64,000 bases of DNA from Anastatus disparis (Eukaryota > Arthropoda > Insecta > Hymenoptera > Eupelmidae), in contig JAFFSR010000021.1 in assembly GCA_017163975.1 (NCBI GenBank), forward strand, positions 858,501 through 922,500, given 5' to 3'. The translations under genes and the position numbers were made by a program. Below the pieces are notes generated by a model. It did no database searches. It was not told the DNA's origin and saw only the letters and a list, made by a program, of their open reading frames with translations. Below are positions 11,231 through 21,963 of the stretch, in pieces (positions within the stretch are counted from its first letter, which is position 1; the number at the start of each line of letters is the position of its first letter).

Positions 11231-11268
11231 TGTTATCTAATACAATTGAATCTAAAGAAGATCGATCT

Positions 11269-11970
11269 TGTGAGCGTCCAAGTACGTACGTGATTGCATG
11301 AGCAGAGATGCGTGCATACACATGCGAAAGCCCATGTGAGTACGCGTGTGTCTATACCTCTCTTCTCTCCAACAAAGAAGAGACATGCAAAGAGAGTTGA
11401 AGCAAACAGAGCGTGAAGCTCGCAATCCTGGGCACTCTTGGATCAGCTCTCTCACTGTAAAGACGCAGGCTTGCTTAAGACAATAACTGGGGCTAGCTCG
11501 AACAATTGCCTCAAACAATTAACTTGTTCTTTGCAAAAAATAATTAAGAATTTTATACTCTGTAATTAAAATGTTTGTGTAAATTTCAGTGAATAAAGAG
11601 CTTATTCAAATAAGATCCCCTTCTTATTAACCTGTATTAGACCCCGAATGTTAAGGCGTTTGGTTCTTAACAACAACGGGTTTTTCACATAACAATCGAA
11701 AATAACTAACAAAAAACCACACGAAAAGTCCACAATAGCTAGGCAAGGTGCGCTAACTATTAACAACTTTCAACGAATATTAACTGAAAAAATATAAAAG
11801 GACATATACATACGAAGAATCCGCATTATCTAGGCAAGGTGCGCTAGACCTTAAAATAACGATTCTTTAAATTTATGAGCTAGCAATAAAAATAATAAAT
11901 CATGCTCTAAAATATAATAAAAAGATAAATATTTATAGTAAAAATAAATTAATAGGATAGGAACGTTACA
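11269..11970 (+). mobile_element. LTR of gypsy-type element, copy 1
   Basis: It begins TGTGAGCGTCCAAGTACG and ends GTTACA, directly before a TGGCGCCCAACG primer site. It is clearly related to the LTR at 58862-59624. Shared blocks include CTGGGCACTCTTGGATCAGC-like, AATAAAGAGCTT, a CCCCGAATGTTAAGGC-like block and AACGGGTTTTTCACATAA-like sequence. AATAAA at 11592 may be its polyadenylation signal. Length is 702 bp, against 763 bp for the other copy. Confidence 0.8.
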
Positions 11971-11971
11971 T

Positions 11972-12240
11972 TGGCGCCCAACGTATAAAAACCCGTCATA
12001 AATAAATAATTTTTTTTGTATTAGAATAAAATTAGACAAAATTTAGTCAGATAATTCCTAATAATCCAAACGATTTATTTACAGAAACATACTATAGAAT
12101 AGAAACAAATATATTATTAATTACAATAAAAATGAAACATTTTAACTATAAAATAAAAAATATAAAACATAAAAAAAAGAAAATTAAATCAAAACTAATT
12201 AATGCAAAAAAACTAATAAAAAATTAGAAAAATATAACAA
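11972..12240 (+). mobile_element. Primer-binding site and truncated leader of the LTR element
   Basis: TGGCGCCCAACG at 11972-11983 matches the 3' end complement of tRNA-Lys, as in many insect gypsy elements. Downstream, near 12050-12130, a frame reads IIPNNPNDLFTETYYRIETN. This resembles the start of the small leader ORF of the right-hand element (59735: IPNFPNSLFQGTDYDRVEYL). The element then stops where repeat R-D begins, so only its 5' end survives. Confidence 0.65.
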
Positions 12241-12249
12241 AAACTGCTG

Positions 12250-12462
12250 CCTACTGCTTTGGCGCAATGCTTTCTCATAGAGCTCATTGAGTTAGAGTAT
12301 TTGATTTTATTTTTTTAAATGTGATTCCAATGTGGAAAAGATAATTTCTATCCAAGAAAAATTAAGAAAGGAAAGAAATAGTAGGAGTAAGTGTGAGGGA
12401 GTGATTAGAAAATAGGGAGAGAGAGCGGGATAGATGAAAATGGTGTAAAAATGAGTATCAGG
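12250..12462 (+). repeat. Dispersed repeat R-D, copy 1, left part
   Basis: This matches 57490-57735 in inverted orientation (CTTTGGCGCAATGCTTTC, AAATGTGATTCCAATGT-like, GTGATTAGAAAATAGG and GATGAAAATGGTGTAAAAAT blocks). The match resumes at 15004-15320, beyond LINE B. The right-hand copy is continuous across this point. Confidence 0.75.
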
Positions 12463-12644
12463 ATGATTAGATTAGATTAGATTAATTTTATCTCTGTACA
12501 ATTTGTTGTACAATACAAAAAAGATAATTTTGTTAACATAAAAACATAGTTTAACAAGTGTATGAAGATATATAAAATAAAATATTTAAAAAAAAGTAAC
12601 AATGCATAAATTCCTAAAATTACGTATAATCTATTAAAAGTAAT

Positions 12645-13389
12645 TCACAACTCCATGACCCTCTCCCTCAATGGCAAAAATATGAGAATGAATCTTGTTT
12701 TTAAAGGATGAGGTGGGTTTGGAATTACGGATTTGACTTGGCAAAGAGTTTCAAAAGTAGGTGAGAGTGATGTGAAAAGACTTAAGCAGCATTTCAGTGG
12801 AAAATCTGGGCACTGATAGAGGCGGTATTTCACCTCTAACGGGCCTAGTGACGACATTTATATTGAAGGCGTTGTAAATATGAGATGAAATTTGCGTTTT
12901 CAGCACTCGATAAAAAAGGCAACAACCCAGATAGAGACGACGACCCTTAATGGAAAGCCATCCAAGGGACCGTCTATAAGGTGAAATGTGGTCAATGCTT
13001 CTCACACCAGAAATGTACCTGATACCGGTATTCACTGCACGCTGTAAGGGAAGATGTTACTCCTCTGAAGCATTTAAGAGGGCGATTGAGCAGTAATCAA
13101 TAAGAGGAAACAGAAGTGATAAAACCAGATGCTTGCTCAGTCGGAGGTTAGTGCTCCCTCTGAAAAAATTAAGTCGGTACATTAGGGAATTTACTCGATT
13201 ACAGATTGATGTAACCTGCCTCTTTCAAGAAAGCTTGGAGTCCAAAAAGACACCCAAACTCTTCACAGATGACTCAAAAGGCACCATAGACTCACCAATT
13301 TTGATATAGCTAGTCTGAGAGCAAATGCGATTAATATAAACCGGTGATCCAAAAATGATTGCTTTAGTCTTGGAGGTGTTGAGAGGCGA
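12645..13389 (-). pseudogene. LINE B ORF2: C-terminal domain, frameshifted
   Basis: Translation in two frames gives KAIIFGSPVYINRICSQTS, ESSVKSLGVFLDSKLSW, SLLFPLIDYCSIALLNAS, then RYISGVRSIDHISPYRRSLG, WLSIKGRRLYLGCCLFYRVL and FNINVVTRPVRGE. This is the usual order in insect LINEs. A frame change near 13390 separates it from RT, and a second near 13040 splits it. It ends GHGVVNYF at about 12640. Confidence 0.8.
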
Positions 13390-14544
13390 TTCTCAGAGGT
13401 CCAGCTCACCAAGTTATCAGCAGCAAGGCTAAGGGTGTCCTTACAATTACCAAGTTCATCTGGATGACATTGAAGATATAACTGTAGGTCATCAACATAG
13501 AGTACATAAGAAATAAGGTCATCAAGACCATGAGAGATGTCGGCAACATAGACAGCAAAAAGAAGTGGACCCAGGACTGAACCCTGAAGGACTTCCATAT
13601 TGATTGGACGGAAGGTAGACAGATTGCCTCCCCGCCCAATCATCGCCTGAGAGCGACCAGAGAAGTAAGAGACCATCCACCCAATGGCAGAACTTGAGCA
13701 ACCAATTCGCAGAAGTATTTTGAGAAGCAGAACATGATTTACCTTGTCAAAGGTCTTGCTGAAGTTAAAAAGGAGAAGCACTGTAAGCTTCCTTTTATCA
13801 ATGCCTGCCTTGATATCATCAGTAATCCTCAATATCGCAGTCTGAGTACTGTGGCCAGTACAAAAACCAGTTTGATAAGGATCAACGAGACCATGTGACT
13901 CAATGAAGCTCAAAAGCCACTCATGAACCAGCCTTTCCAATGATTTGGAAAGGAAACAAAGCAATGCAATAGAGCGGTGGTCACCTAAAACCTTAAGGGG
14001 GTTCACTTTATTAAGTACCTTAATACGTGCCTTTTTCCACACTGAAGGAAAGACCGAATTATTAAGGAAAAGATTAAAGATACGTAAGATGTATGGTCCA
14101 ATAACAGGAAATGCATCCCTAATAATGGACTGAGGAAGGTCATCAACACCACATGACTGAGATAAGACATGTCGAACCACCCCTTGCACCTCTTCGAGAG
14201 TAACAGGCGAGAAAGAGAAGGCATCTGCCGCATCAGAAGGCAAAGAGGATACAAAATCGGATACAGGCGCAATCAGCGGATCATGGCAGACACCTGCAAA
14301 GTAGCCATTGAGTTCATCAGCTGAAAAAGGAGAGGCAGTGTTGTCAGAGCCAGTAGCTATCCCGAGATGCCTAAGCTCCCTCCAAAGATGTTTTGGTTTC
14401 GAAAGGCTCTTCAACCTGTCGTAGAAATAATCCAGCTTAGCACTTGATATTGAATCATGAACAAGATCTCTCGCAAGACGATAATAATGAAGATCAAGCG
14501 GATGGCGCACGCGCTTAATACGTCTATACAATCTGTCATGATCC
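13390..14544 (-). pseudogene. LINE B ORF2: reverse transcriptase, motif A altered
   Basis: One continuous frame carries the linker (DRLYRRIKRVRHPLDLHYYR), RT palm and fingers blocks (HRSIALLCFLSKSLERLVHE, QTGFCTGHSTQTAIL), motif B region (NMEVLQGSVLGPLLFAVYV) and the catalytic YVDD in SYVLYVDDLQLYLQ. Motif A reads LLLFNFSKTFDKVNH, where the invariant catalytic Asp that normally precedes FSKAFD is Asn. That change alone should abolish polymerisation. RT would normally copy the LINE RNA at the insertion site. The frame is open at the right edge only because it runs on into the inserted foldback. Confidence 0.85.
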
Positions 14545-14905
14545 TTAATTTTCTTTATTATAAATAAATAAAATATTTTCATAGAAAAGTAAGACAACCG
14601 CCCAATAGAGCAAAAGACAAGCAAACGATTCTTTTCTATGAAAAAATATAAAATTTTTATTATTTTTCGAGTGAAGTCTGAAACGGAAAAACAATCGAAC
14701 TTCATTGAGTTGATTGAACTGTTTTTTCGTTTCAGACTTCATTCGAAAAATAATCAAAGTTTTATATTTTTTCATAGAGAAGAATCGTTTGCTTGTCTTT
14801 TGCTCTATTGGGCGGTTGTCTTACTTTTCTATGAAAATATTTTATTTATTTATAATAAAGAAAATTTAGATTAGACAAGGACAGAATGATACGGCCGCCT
14901 CTTAA
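14545..14905. mobile_element. TTAA foldback MITE, family F7, inside LINE B
   Basis: The insert at 14549-14901 is flanked by TTAA. It is a near-perfect inverted repeat of about 2 x 155 bp centred near 14706. On the right, the end reads (inverted) GAGGCGGCCGTATCATTC, followed at 18 bp by TGTCCTTGTCTAAT. The matching ~36 bp at the left end is missing, so that TIR was deleted. The LINE protein resumes beyond it: SKKRHPWFISHHSSLIKRR on one side and DRLYRRIKR on the other. Confidence 0.8.
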
Positions 14906-15003
14906 TGAGCGAACTATGATGAGAAATAAACCAAGGGTGGCGTTTTTTTGAAGGTTTGACGGTCCTTAAGGGCACATATGAATTAATAGCTGAAGTAAGA
15001 TTA

Positions 15004-15320
15004 GCATGAGATAGAAGGAAACAGATGTAGTAAGGAAGAAAGAAAAGAATCAGTGAAAGCGTTGAATCAGAAATTAGAAGTGATCAAAGAGCTACGCTAA
15101 GAAAATTATTTTATAAAAGCTTGTTTTATAAAGACCGTAACGAATAACTCGTATTCAAATTTTAGAGCGAATCTATCGGAAAGCTTATGCAAAATAAATA
15201 AATGGAAAATAAAAATTTTTTTAATTTTCTAAAATTAAAACTACGTTTACAAAATCCTTTTTTTGGCAGTTTCAAATGATTCCCATGCAAATTTCAAAGC
15301 AAATTTATCAATTGATTTAG
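15004..15320 (+). repeat. Dispersed repeat R-D, copy 1, right part with satellite-like sequence
   Basis: It contains GATCAAAGAGCTACGCTAAG and AAAAGCTTGTTTTATAAAG, matching 57360-57480 inverted. The later part (CGAATAACTCGTATTCAAAT, TTTTAGAGCGAATCTATC) is one unit of the ~155-bp satellite family at 22990-25800. Confidence 0.7.
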
Positions 15321-15480
15321 GTCAGGCGCGGATCCAGGGGGGAGGCGATAGGGCGATCGCCCCCCTCCCAAAAAAAATAAAGAAAAAAAAAGAAACCAAA
15401 AGAAATTTTATTGGAATAATTATGTAAAAATATAAAACATTCAAATTAATTAATAAAATTAAATTAAATAAAAAACCAGA

Positions 15481-15869
15481 TTAAGAGGAGGTCACGTATC
15501 TCTGTCCTTTTCTAATCAAAGAAATGATTTTTTTACAAAAACTAATAACTTTATCAAAAAATGAAGAGAAAGCCGCATCTTGTATCAAAAAAAGCAATAT
15601 TTTCTGTGATAAAAAAAAATTAATTTTATTGCTTCGTTTTCAAGAAAACCTTGAAAAACTTAAATCATAGAGGTTAGGGTGGACAATTTGGTTTTTCAAG
15701 GTTTTCTTGAGAACGAAGCAATAAAATTAATTTTTTCTTATCAAAGAAAATATTGCTTTTTTTGATACAAGATGCGGCTTTCTCTTCATTTTTTGATAAA
15801 AATATTAGTCTTTGTAAAAAAATCATTTCTTTGATTAGAAAAAGACAGAGATACGCGACCTCCTGTTAA
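15481..15869. mobile_element. TTAA foldback MITE, family F1, copy 1
   Basis: The element (15485-15865, 381 bp) is flanked by TTAA. It has full-length inverted arms starting GAGGAGGTCACGTATCTC, then TGTCCTTTTCTAAT. The central loop contains AGGTTAGGGTGGACAATT. Four further copies lie at 26334, 42614, 55191 and 62876. Confidence 0.9.
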
Positions 15870-17029
15870 GTGTAAATTTATTAATTATTTTAAAATAAGG
15901 ATGTTTATAATAATAAGAAAAATTAACCTGATACGGACATCGTTAAGCCAAGTTGTCTTAAAAGTGGTTTAATCTATAATTTCCTATGAAGCGAATTATT
16001 ATCTCGAATTTTGCAGAGAAATACTGATTTATAACAGTACTATAATGATTATCACTGTATACAACCTACCATTAGAGTATTTCGCAATCCAAAAATTCAA
16101 AGAAAAAATTCATCTTTTTGAAAAAAATTGAATTTTTTTTAAATGTAAGATATAGTAAAAAAATTATGTAAGTTTTGAGGTATTATTTAATGAGTGCAAA
16201 ATGATACAGTTTGTGGACAAATTTAAAAATACTTTAAATTTCAAGTCCAAGAACTTTTTTCAACTCATTCCAAAAAATTTTCAATAGTATTACTCTGTTT
16301 CATAAGTAGAAATTGAACCCATATTTTAAACTAAATATTATACTATTTTTTAAATAGCAAGTAATAAGCGAATTTAAAATAGTTTTTTATTATTTTCAAT
16401 AATATAGAAAAAATTCATGATCAAAATTAAATACTATTTTGCTAAATTCTAATAGAATATATTGTTTTAATTCACCATTCATATTAAATAAAAAGAGTAA
16501 AAAAACGCAGAAACATAAATTAAAAAAGATTAAATTGGAGTGTAAATTTTTTTATCCATGCAATATATGCGCATAATTTTCAAAGTGAGGTTATATTTTG
16601 CGTGGGCTACTCGCTAGTAGGCATGATACGGTCCTAGTCTATTGAGCCTCCTTAACTACTTTATCCATGATTAAAAATGCGCAATTGCCTACGAAAATTG
16701 TAAGCTCAAATAGGTTTCAAGTTGTAAAAAAATTTTGTAACATAAATAGAAGAACTATTTTAGACTTGGATAAGGTGTTTTCGGCATTAGTTTGTTTCGA
16801 AAGTTCGTAGCGCTCACAAGTTCAGACACAAGCTAAACACCTCACCCTCAAATTTTCTCTTTTCATTGCAGAATGTACTATATTTGTCTCCTAGTATTCA
16901 GCAAAAAAAATATAATTTAATTTTTTAACAAAAAACCTCTTTAAAATACAAGATAAAATTTATTAATTCTTTCTTTATATTAATATAATACGTTAATAGA
17001 GTTTATGAAGTTAATTGTTATTCTAGGAA

Positions 17030-18125
17030 AATACTGGAACCAAACGAAACTGTTAAAACAATTAATTCATTTTTCTGCTTACATCCTAAGAAAACTCATC
17101 TTACTGTTGAATCAACGGAAAATTTTTTACCAACTATACTCCCAACAGATAGTTCACATGTAGTAGATTTGTCGAATGAAACCATCGATGCTGTAGATAA
17201 AAATGCATCGTGTGACGTCTATTATTTAGAGCCTAAACAAACTGAAGTTCTTTTTGAGAAATACATTTTAAAACAGAATAATTTAACTGAAAGTTCTTCA
17301 ATTACTTATGACATTGGTAATTATATCGAAAAATCAATCGATGACATAACAAAAAAAATTTTGAATCCTTGAGTTTCTTTCAAAAATCATTCTTTTTCGT
17401 ACTTAACTCACAAGAAACAAGGAAAAGAAGAAAAGCGATATGCAAGTCACAAGCATTTAAGATTATTTGAATGATTTATTTTTTCTGATGTGAAGCAAGG
17501 ATATTTATGTAAATATTGCCCATTTTTTGTTAATGTAGGCTTAGGAGGTTGCCAAAAGAATATTGTTTTAAACCGTTTAGTAAAAGAACCTGTAACTACA
17601 TTTGCTAAGTTATCAGGAATATATATAATACTTAGCGTTCATGAGGTGAATGATTATCATAAAAATGCAGTATTAAATGCAAAGGATTTTATAAATATTA
17701 ATGAAAATTTTGAATTGTCTATAGAAAACCGGATAAACTCTAACAGACTTCACAAAATTAAAGAAAATCGCTTATGTTTAAAACCGACTATAAAAACAAT
17801 AATTTTATGTGGTCGTCAGAACATAGAATTTAGAGGTTACAGAGATGATGGACCATTAAATAATGAAAGTCGTATAAACGAAGGTGATTTTCGTGAGCTT
17901 CTAAAATACCGCATAAATGGAAGTGATTTGCAACTTCAAAAATACCTACAAAAATTTTTTTCGCATGCAACGTATATTAACAAAACTGTACAGAACGAGT
18001 TAATTAACTATTGTACAGATGCTATTTTATTAAACATCATGAAAGAAGTACAACATTCAAAAATCTACAGTATAATGTTTGATGAGACCACTGATATGTC
18101 TCATACCTCACAAACGACTTTAGTT
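17030..18125 (+). pseudogene. hAT transposase, N-terminal part (ZMYM1-like, TTF-type zinc finger)
   Basis: The reading starts in ETVKTINSFFCLHPKKTHLT and runs to the TTF-type zinc-finger region (GYLCKYCPFFVNVGLGGCQK; then LSGIYIILSVHEVNDYHKNA, with H and C in the expected places). It continues into the catalytic core: CGRQNIEFRGYRDDGPLNN, GDFRELLKYRINGSD, NELINYCTDAILLNIMKEV and IMFDETTDMSHTSQ, the DE(T/A)TD motif with the first catalytic Asp. This order is that of ZMYM1/52-kDa-repressor-like hAT transposases, which cut and paste the element in the nucleus. A stop near 17370 and another near 17475 break the frame. It is cut at 18126 by the TTAA transposon. Confidence 0.85.
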
Positions 18126-18779
18126 TTAAGGGCACGAAACACCTTTTTTCTGGTCCCACCATCAAATTTAGATTTATTGCTTTTTTTATAGGAAATTAAC
18201 TGTAGAATAAGCTCCAACAAGTTTTTTTACCCTATCTCATTTAGTTTCGTTTTTATAAAGAAATTAGTATGATACACTTTTAATTGATTTTTTTGTTAAT
18301 TTTGTTATTTTGAGATTTTTCTCAAATTTTTAGCTTATCTTACTAAAACACTATGAGAACTTATTTTTTTATTACTTGATTCAATAATTCAGAAATCATA
18401 AATTAATCTCCAAAAAGTTTTTTTTTAGAGATTTAATTTTTTTTTATTTATTAATCGTATCATTCCGCTACATGACAGTCAGTCTTAGCTAATTGTATGG
18501 TCAGTTTGCAGTAAGTTTGTTTATTTAAAGTGCGTTTAAAAAATTATTAGTAGGTTTTCTGGTTTAATTTATGTAAAATTATTAATTTTTAATAAATTAC
18601 ACGTTCGCGAGTTATTTCATATTTTTTATGTGCGCCTGAAATTCAACGTTTATCTAAATAGAAAGTATATTTAAAATGTAAAAAGCTTGAATTGACATTT
18701 AGAATACTTACCTCAAAAATGTAAAATAATGAAAGAGATACAAGAGGCAGATTTCGTAACCAACATCAAGATAGAAAAT

Positions 18780-19380
18780 GATCTACAGAAAGATCTAAAA
18801 AGAAGCCAAGGAAATTTCTTGGTAGGAGTGAAAAAAATTCTCCTTAAGCTAAAAGAAGTAGACCCTCTACTTTTTTTACTGAACTGAAAAGAACAGAATT
18901 TTCAAGTTCCAGGGCAAAAAATAGAAATGTTGATATCAACGTTCTATCTTCTATGTTAGAAAAATTGTGTTGCAGTGTGTGCCATCATAAGATAAAATTT
19001 ATTGAAATCTCTTTTCGAGAATAAGGATTTAAAATTAATATGACTTCTGATTTTTGTGATGAATAAGCAACTGTAAACTCTAACAAGAGAGAAAGTGCTA
19101 TGGACAATACGTATAAAGTTAACAGATATAATGTTCTTGCTGCTCGTGTACTTGGCCATGGACTTGCGAGTTTGTCTAGTTTTTGTAGTTTAATAGATTT
19201 ATCAAAGCCAGTTGCCCAGTCAGCGTTCAGTGCTATAAATAGTTAAATAACAAAAGTATACGAACAAGTGGCAAAAGGTTCTACATCTGAAGCTGTTAAA
19301 AAATAACTTAAATCGACTTCCCCAAATAGTGCTGATCTTGATATAACTTTCTCAAGATGTTGGAGAAATTGAACATTGAA
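18780..19380 (+). pseudogene. Decayed transposase, Mutator-like-domain/Kolobok type
   Basis: Reading across frames gives NVDINVLSSMLEKLCCSVCHHK, then IKFIEISFRE, GFKINMTSDFCDE, then NRYNVLAARVLGHGLASLSS, FCSLIDLSKPVAQSAFSAIN, ITKVYEQVAKGSTSEAVKK and LDITFSRCWRN. The arrangement of a CxxC/H pair, a NxxxxLAxRxLGxGLxxLxxFC block and a DIDITFDGxW-like block is that of insect proteins annotated with a Mutator-like transposase domain, as I recall them. At least four stops and a shift show it is dead. No downstream catalytic region is recognisable after about 19400. Confidence 0.5.
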
Positions 19381-20061
19381 CTTGGAAATGTATCCATCGA
19401 GTGGGTCAGGACTTTGAATGATAGAAGATAATTCAATGTAGAGTGATCGAGTTAGTCTCATTCGAAAAAAGCACATACTCTGAAAAGAAAAGTACGAATA
19501 GGTGTGATGGATTTCTATACACCGGGTGCATATTAAATTCATGTAAGTGTATAATTCTAATTATTATTACATATTTGGATATAAATTCTATTTATAAATT
19601 TTAAATCTAAATTTTATTTCTTAATTTTGAATTTGAATTATAAAATAAAATATAAAATGATTACTCCATAATAAATATTATTCCTTAGTTTCCAACTGAT
19701 TCAAGGTTATTACGAGTAATTCTTACAACCATCAGAGTAACAAGTAACTATGTATTTGTTGATTCTTACAACAAATACATAGTTTCATTGGTGAATAAGG
19801 GTGAGTACTGACAAAATATCTTATAATAAGAAAGATTATTATTATTGATTATTTTAATAACTTATATCTTTTTGTATTTCAGCTTTATCTTGTCGATAAC
19901 AAGGTTCTCTTGTCTGGTATCTCTTTTTTATATTGTTAGCTAATATAAATAAGAAATACCAGGAAAGAATCATTTGAAAGATAAGTATAGCATTGATAAT
20001 TTTAAGATAAAATAATTAAAAATTTTAAAGCTGTTTTTCTCAAATATTGAATTTTTAAAAT

Positions 20062-20376
20062 TTAAGGTGCTGCCCCGTAAGATTTAAGCTGAACCGCTGG
20101 ATAGATTTGACTTTTCCAAACTGATTGAACTTTAGTATTAGCATCATTCTCGCGTGAATGAAGGGTTTTGAAATCGAATGACTAGAAGTTGTTAAAAAAT
20201 CCAAAAAAAAAATTAAAATTTATTTAATAAATTAATATTTTTTGTTGAAAAGTAAAAAATTATTTGTGTTCCAGGAATTTCCTCATTCACGCGAGAATGA
20301 TGCTACTACTGAAGTTAAATCAGTTTGGAAAAGTCAGATCCATCCAGCAGTTCAGCTCAAATCTTACGGGGGAGCC
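20062..20376. mobile_element. Foldback MITE within the TTAA transposon
   Basis: The left end reads GGTGCTGCCCCGTAAGATTT and the right end (inverted) GGCTCCCCCGTAAGATTTGA. Arms of about 100 bp include CATCATTCTCGCGTGAATGA and its complement. A TTAA precedes the left end. The right flank has TTATAA, possibly a worn TTAA. Confidence 0.7.
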
Positions 20377-20565
20377 ATTATAAGAACAAGAATTCATTGA
20401 ATGATTATGGGACTACAGCTAAAGCAAAATGAGCTTATAAAAGTTTAAAATAAAGGTATTTTAGTTTACTTTTAAATATAATTTTCATTTACAAAGAATT
20501 TAATTAAATCTAATTAATACATATCTTTTTTACTAGCAGGGAGAAAAGGTGTTTTGTGCCCTTAA

Positions 20566-21199
20566 GATATATTTCTGATAAAGAAATAAAAGAATCATTT
20601 ATAAAGTTTATTGATACATACAATCAAATTAGTGCTAATCCTGATAACGAATACGCAGAATCAAAGATGACTGGTTTGAATCTTGGAAATACTACAATTC
20701 AGGCATTAAAAAGTTTAAATCTAGATTTAAAAAACTGTGTAGGGATAGCGGCAGATACATGTAGTGTTATGGTATCAAAAATACGTGGTGCCGTGAAGAC
20801 TGTGATGAAAGAGGTAATTAATGCTGTGTATACACCTTGTCATAATCACGTTTTAAATTAATCGATCTCTCAATCGTCCAGAGTTCAAGCTATAAGAAAT
20901 GCAGTTGGTATAATGAAGTCTGCAATAGCTTTCTTTACATCATCAGTTAAAAGATCTAAAATTTCAGAAGACACTTTAGGACATCAGCTTTTCATCAGCT
21001 TTGCAAGACTTGCTAGATAGAAAGACATGATGGTGTACTACAGTTTAGATTTGCACTACCAAATATAATTCTAGCACTAGATTCAATTTTTTCATGGGAT
21101 GACGTGAATACAGCTAAAACTCTGCGTGCATCTCTTTGTGAGTGCAAAACATTGATTGCAATAATTTGTCCATCGGATTTATTAACAGGTACACTTCCC
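20566..21199 (+). pseudogene. hAT transposase, middle part
   Basis: The frame continues the same transposase after the inserted element: RYISDKEIKESFIKFIDTYN, MTGLNLGNTTIQALKSLNLD, LKNCVGIAADTCSVMVSKIR and TPCHNHVLN, the conserved CHxHxLNL-type block of ZMYM1-like hAT proteins. It goes on to QSSRVQAIRNAVGIMKSAIA and RASLCECKTLIAIICPSDLL. A stop follows HVLN at about 20862 and another frame break lies near 21015. The F3 MITE ends this block at 21200. Confidence 0.85.
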
Positions 21200-21963
21200 T
21201 TAAGAAGGGGCCAAACTATCTGTCTTTGTCTAATAGCGTTTTTCATCATTTATGTAAACACTATTTGGTATAACAAGAAAAAAATAGCAGCCCCCGCTAG
21301 ATATTAGTATAATAAGTAAATTTTGTAATAACAACCAAATTTTTTCACTGCGTAGTTTTTGAATAATTAGAGACCTACCAAAAAAAGATAGGTTATATTC
21401 TAGATTGCTAGTAGGTCTCTAATTATTTAAAAACTATGCGGTAAAAAATTTGGTTGTTATTACAAAATTTACTTATTATACTAATATCTAGCAGGAGCTG
21501 CTATTTTTTTCTTGTTATACCGGATAGTGTTTACCCTGGTGAAAAAAATCAGGTGACAAGTCACCTGATTTATCAGGTGATTTATCATGCCAAAATATCA
21601 TGTATCGATTTTGTTGGTTTTTACACGTTTTAAACCATGCTTAGTCAATTTAGAACAATTTTTGAAAAATTTTTGAAATTTTTGAACTTAGAAATTTTTT
21701 TGTGATTTAGTTAAAATTTTTTCTAAGACCAAATTATCTAATAAATTTTCTAAGTCCAAAATTTTCCAAAATTTTCAAAAATTGTTCTAAATTGACTTAG
21801 CATGGTTTAAAATGTGTAAAAACCAACAAAATAGTTACATGATGTTTTGGCATGATAAATCACCTGATAAATCAGGTGATTTATCACCTGATTTTTTTTA
21901 ATAGGGTACATAAATGATGAAAAACGCTATTAGACAAAGATAGATAGTTCGGCCCCTTCTTAA
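21200..21963. mobile_element. TTAA foldback MITE, family F3, copy 1, with nested insert
   Basis: The element at 21204-21959 is flanked by TTAA. It begins GAAGGGGCCAAACTATCTGT and ends with the complement. TGTCTTTGTCTAATAGCG lies 17 bp from each end. A second element is nested at 21534-21898. Without it the MITE would be about 380 bp, like the copy at 41517-41896. Confidence 0.9.
21534..21898. mobile_element. CCCT-family foldback nested in F3, TA target
   Basis: Compared with the intact F3 copy, this is extra sequence between GTGTTTA and CATAAATG. It is bounded by TA on both sides, a TA target duplication. Ends read CCCTGGTGAAAAAAATCAGG and, inverted, CCCTATTAAAAAAAATCAGG. Near each end the hexamer CAGGTG/CACCTG is repeated several times (AGGTGACAAGTCACCTGATT). 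Confidence 0.8.

Larger units (their letters stand above)
12463..15003 (-). mobile_element. LINE B, APE-type non-LTR retrotransposon, 5'-truncated
   Basis: The 3' tail is (TAATC)n, seen as ATTAGATTAGATTA on the plus strand. A 3'-UTR hairpin (TGTACAATTTGTTGTACA) follows, then the C-terminal domain, RT and part of the EN-RT linker, all on the minus strand. The 5' end is near 15003, where the interrupted dispersed repeat resumes. The unoccupied site survives at 57360-57735. It is interrupted by a TTAA-flanked foldback at 14549-14901. Confidence 0.85.
18126..20565 (+). mobile_element. 2.4-kb TTAA-target DNA transposon with decayed transposase
   Basis: The element at 18130-20561 is flanked by TTAA. 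Its TIRs begin GGGCACGAAACACCTTTTTT and end, inverted, GGGCACAAAACACCTTTTCT. The hAT coding frame resumes on both sides, so it is a genuine insertion. The 2.4-kb size and the internal coding remnant suggest a former autonomous element. TTAA targeting is known for piggyBac and Kolobok. Purine-started ends and the transposase remnant fit Kolobok better, but that is inference. Confidence 0.8.

Noticed and set aside
13945..14272. Additional frames inside LINE B
   Set aside because: They are shadows of the RT frame on the other strand or phase.
16600..16665. Possible worn TTAA MITE end (CGGTCCTAGTCTATTGAGCC)
   Set aside because: Resemblance to the shared subterminal motif is weak, and no partner end was found.
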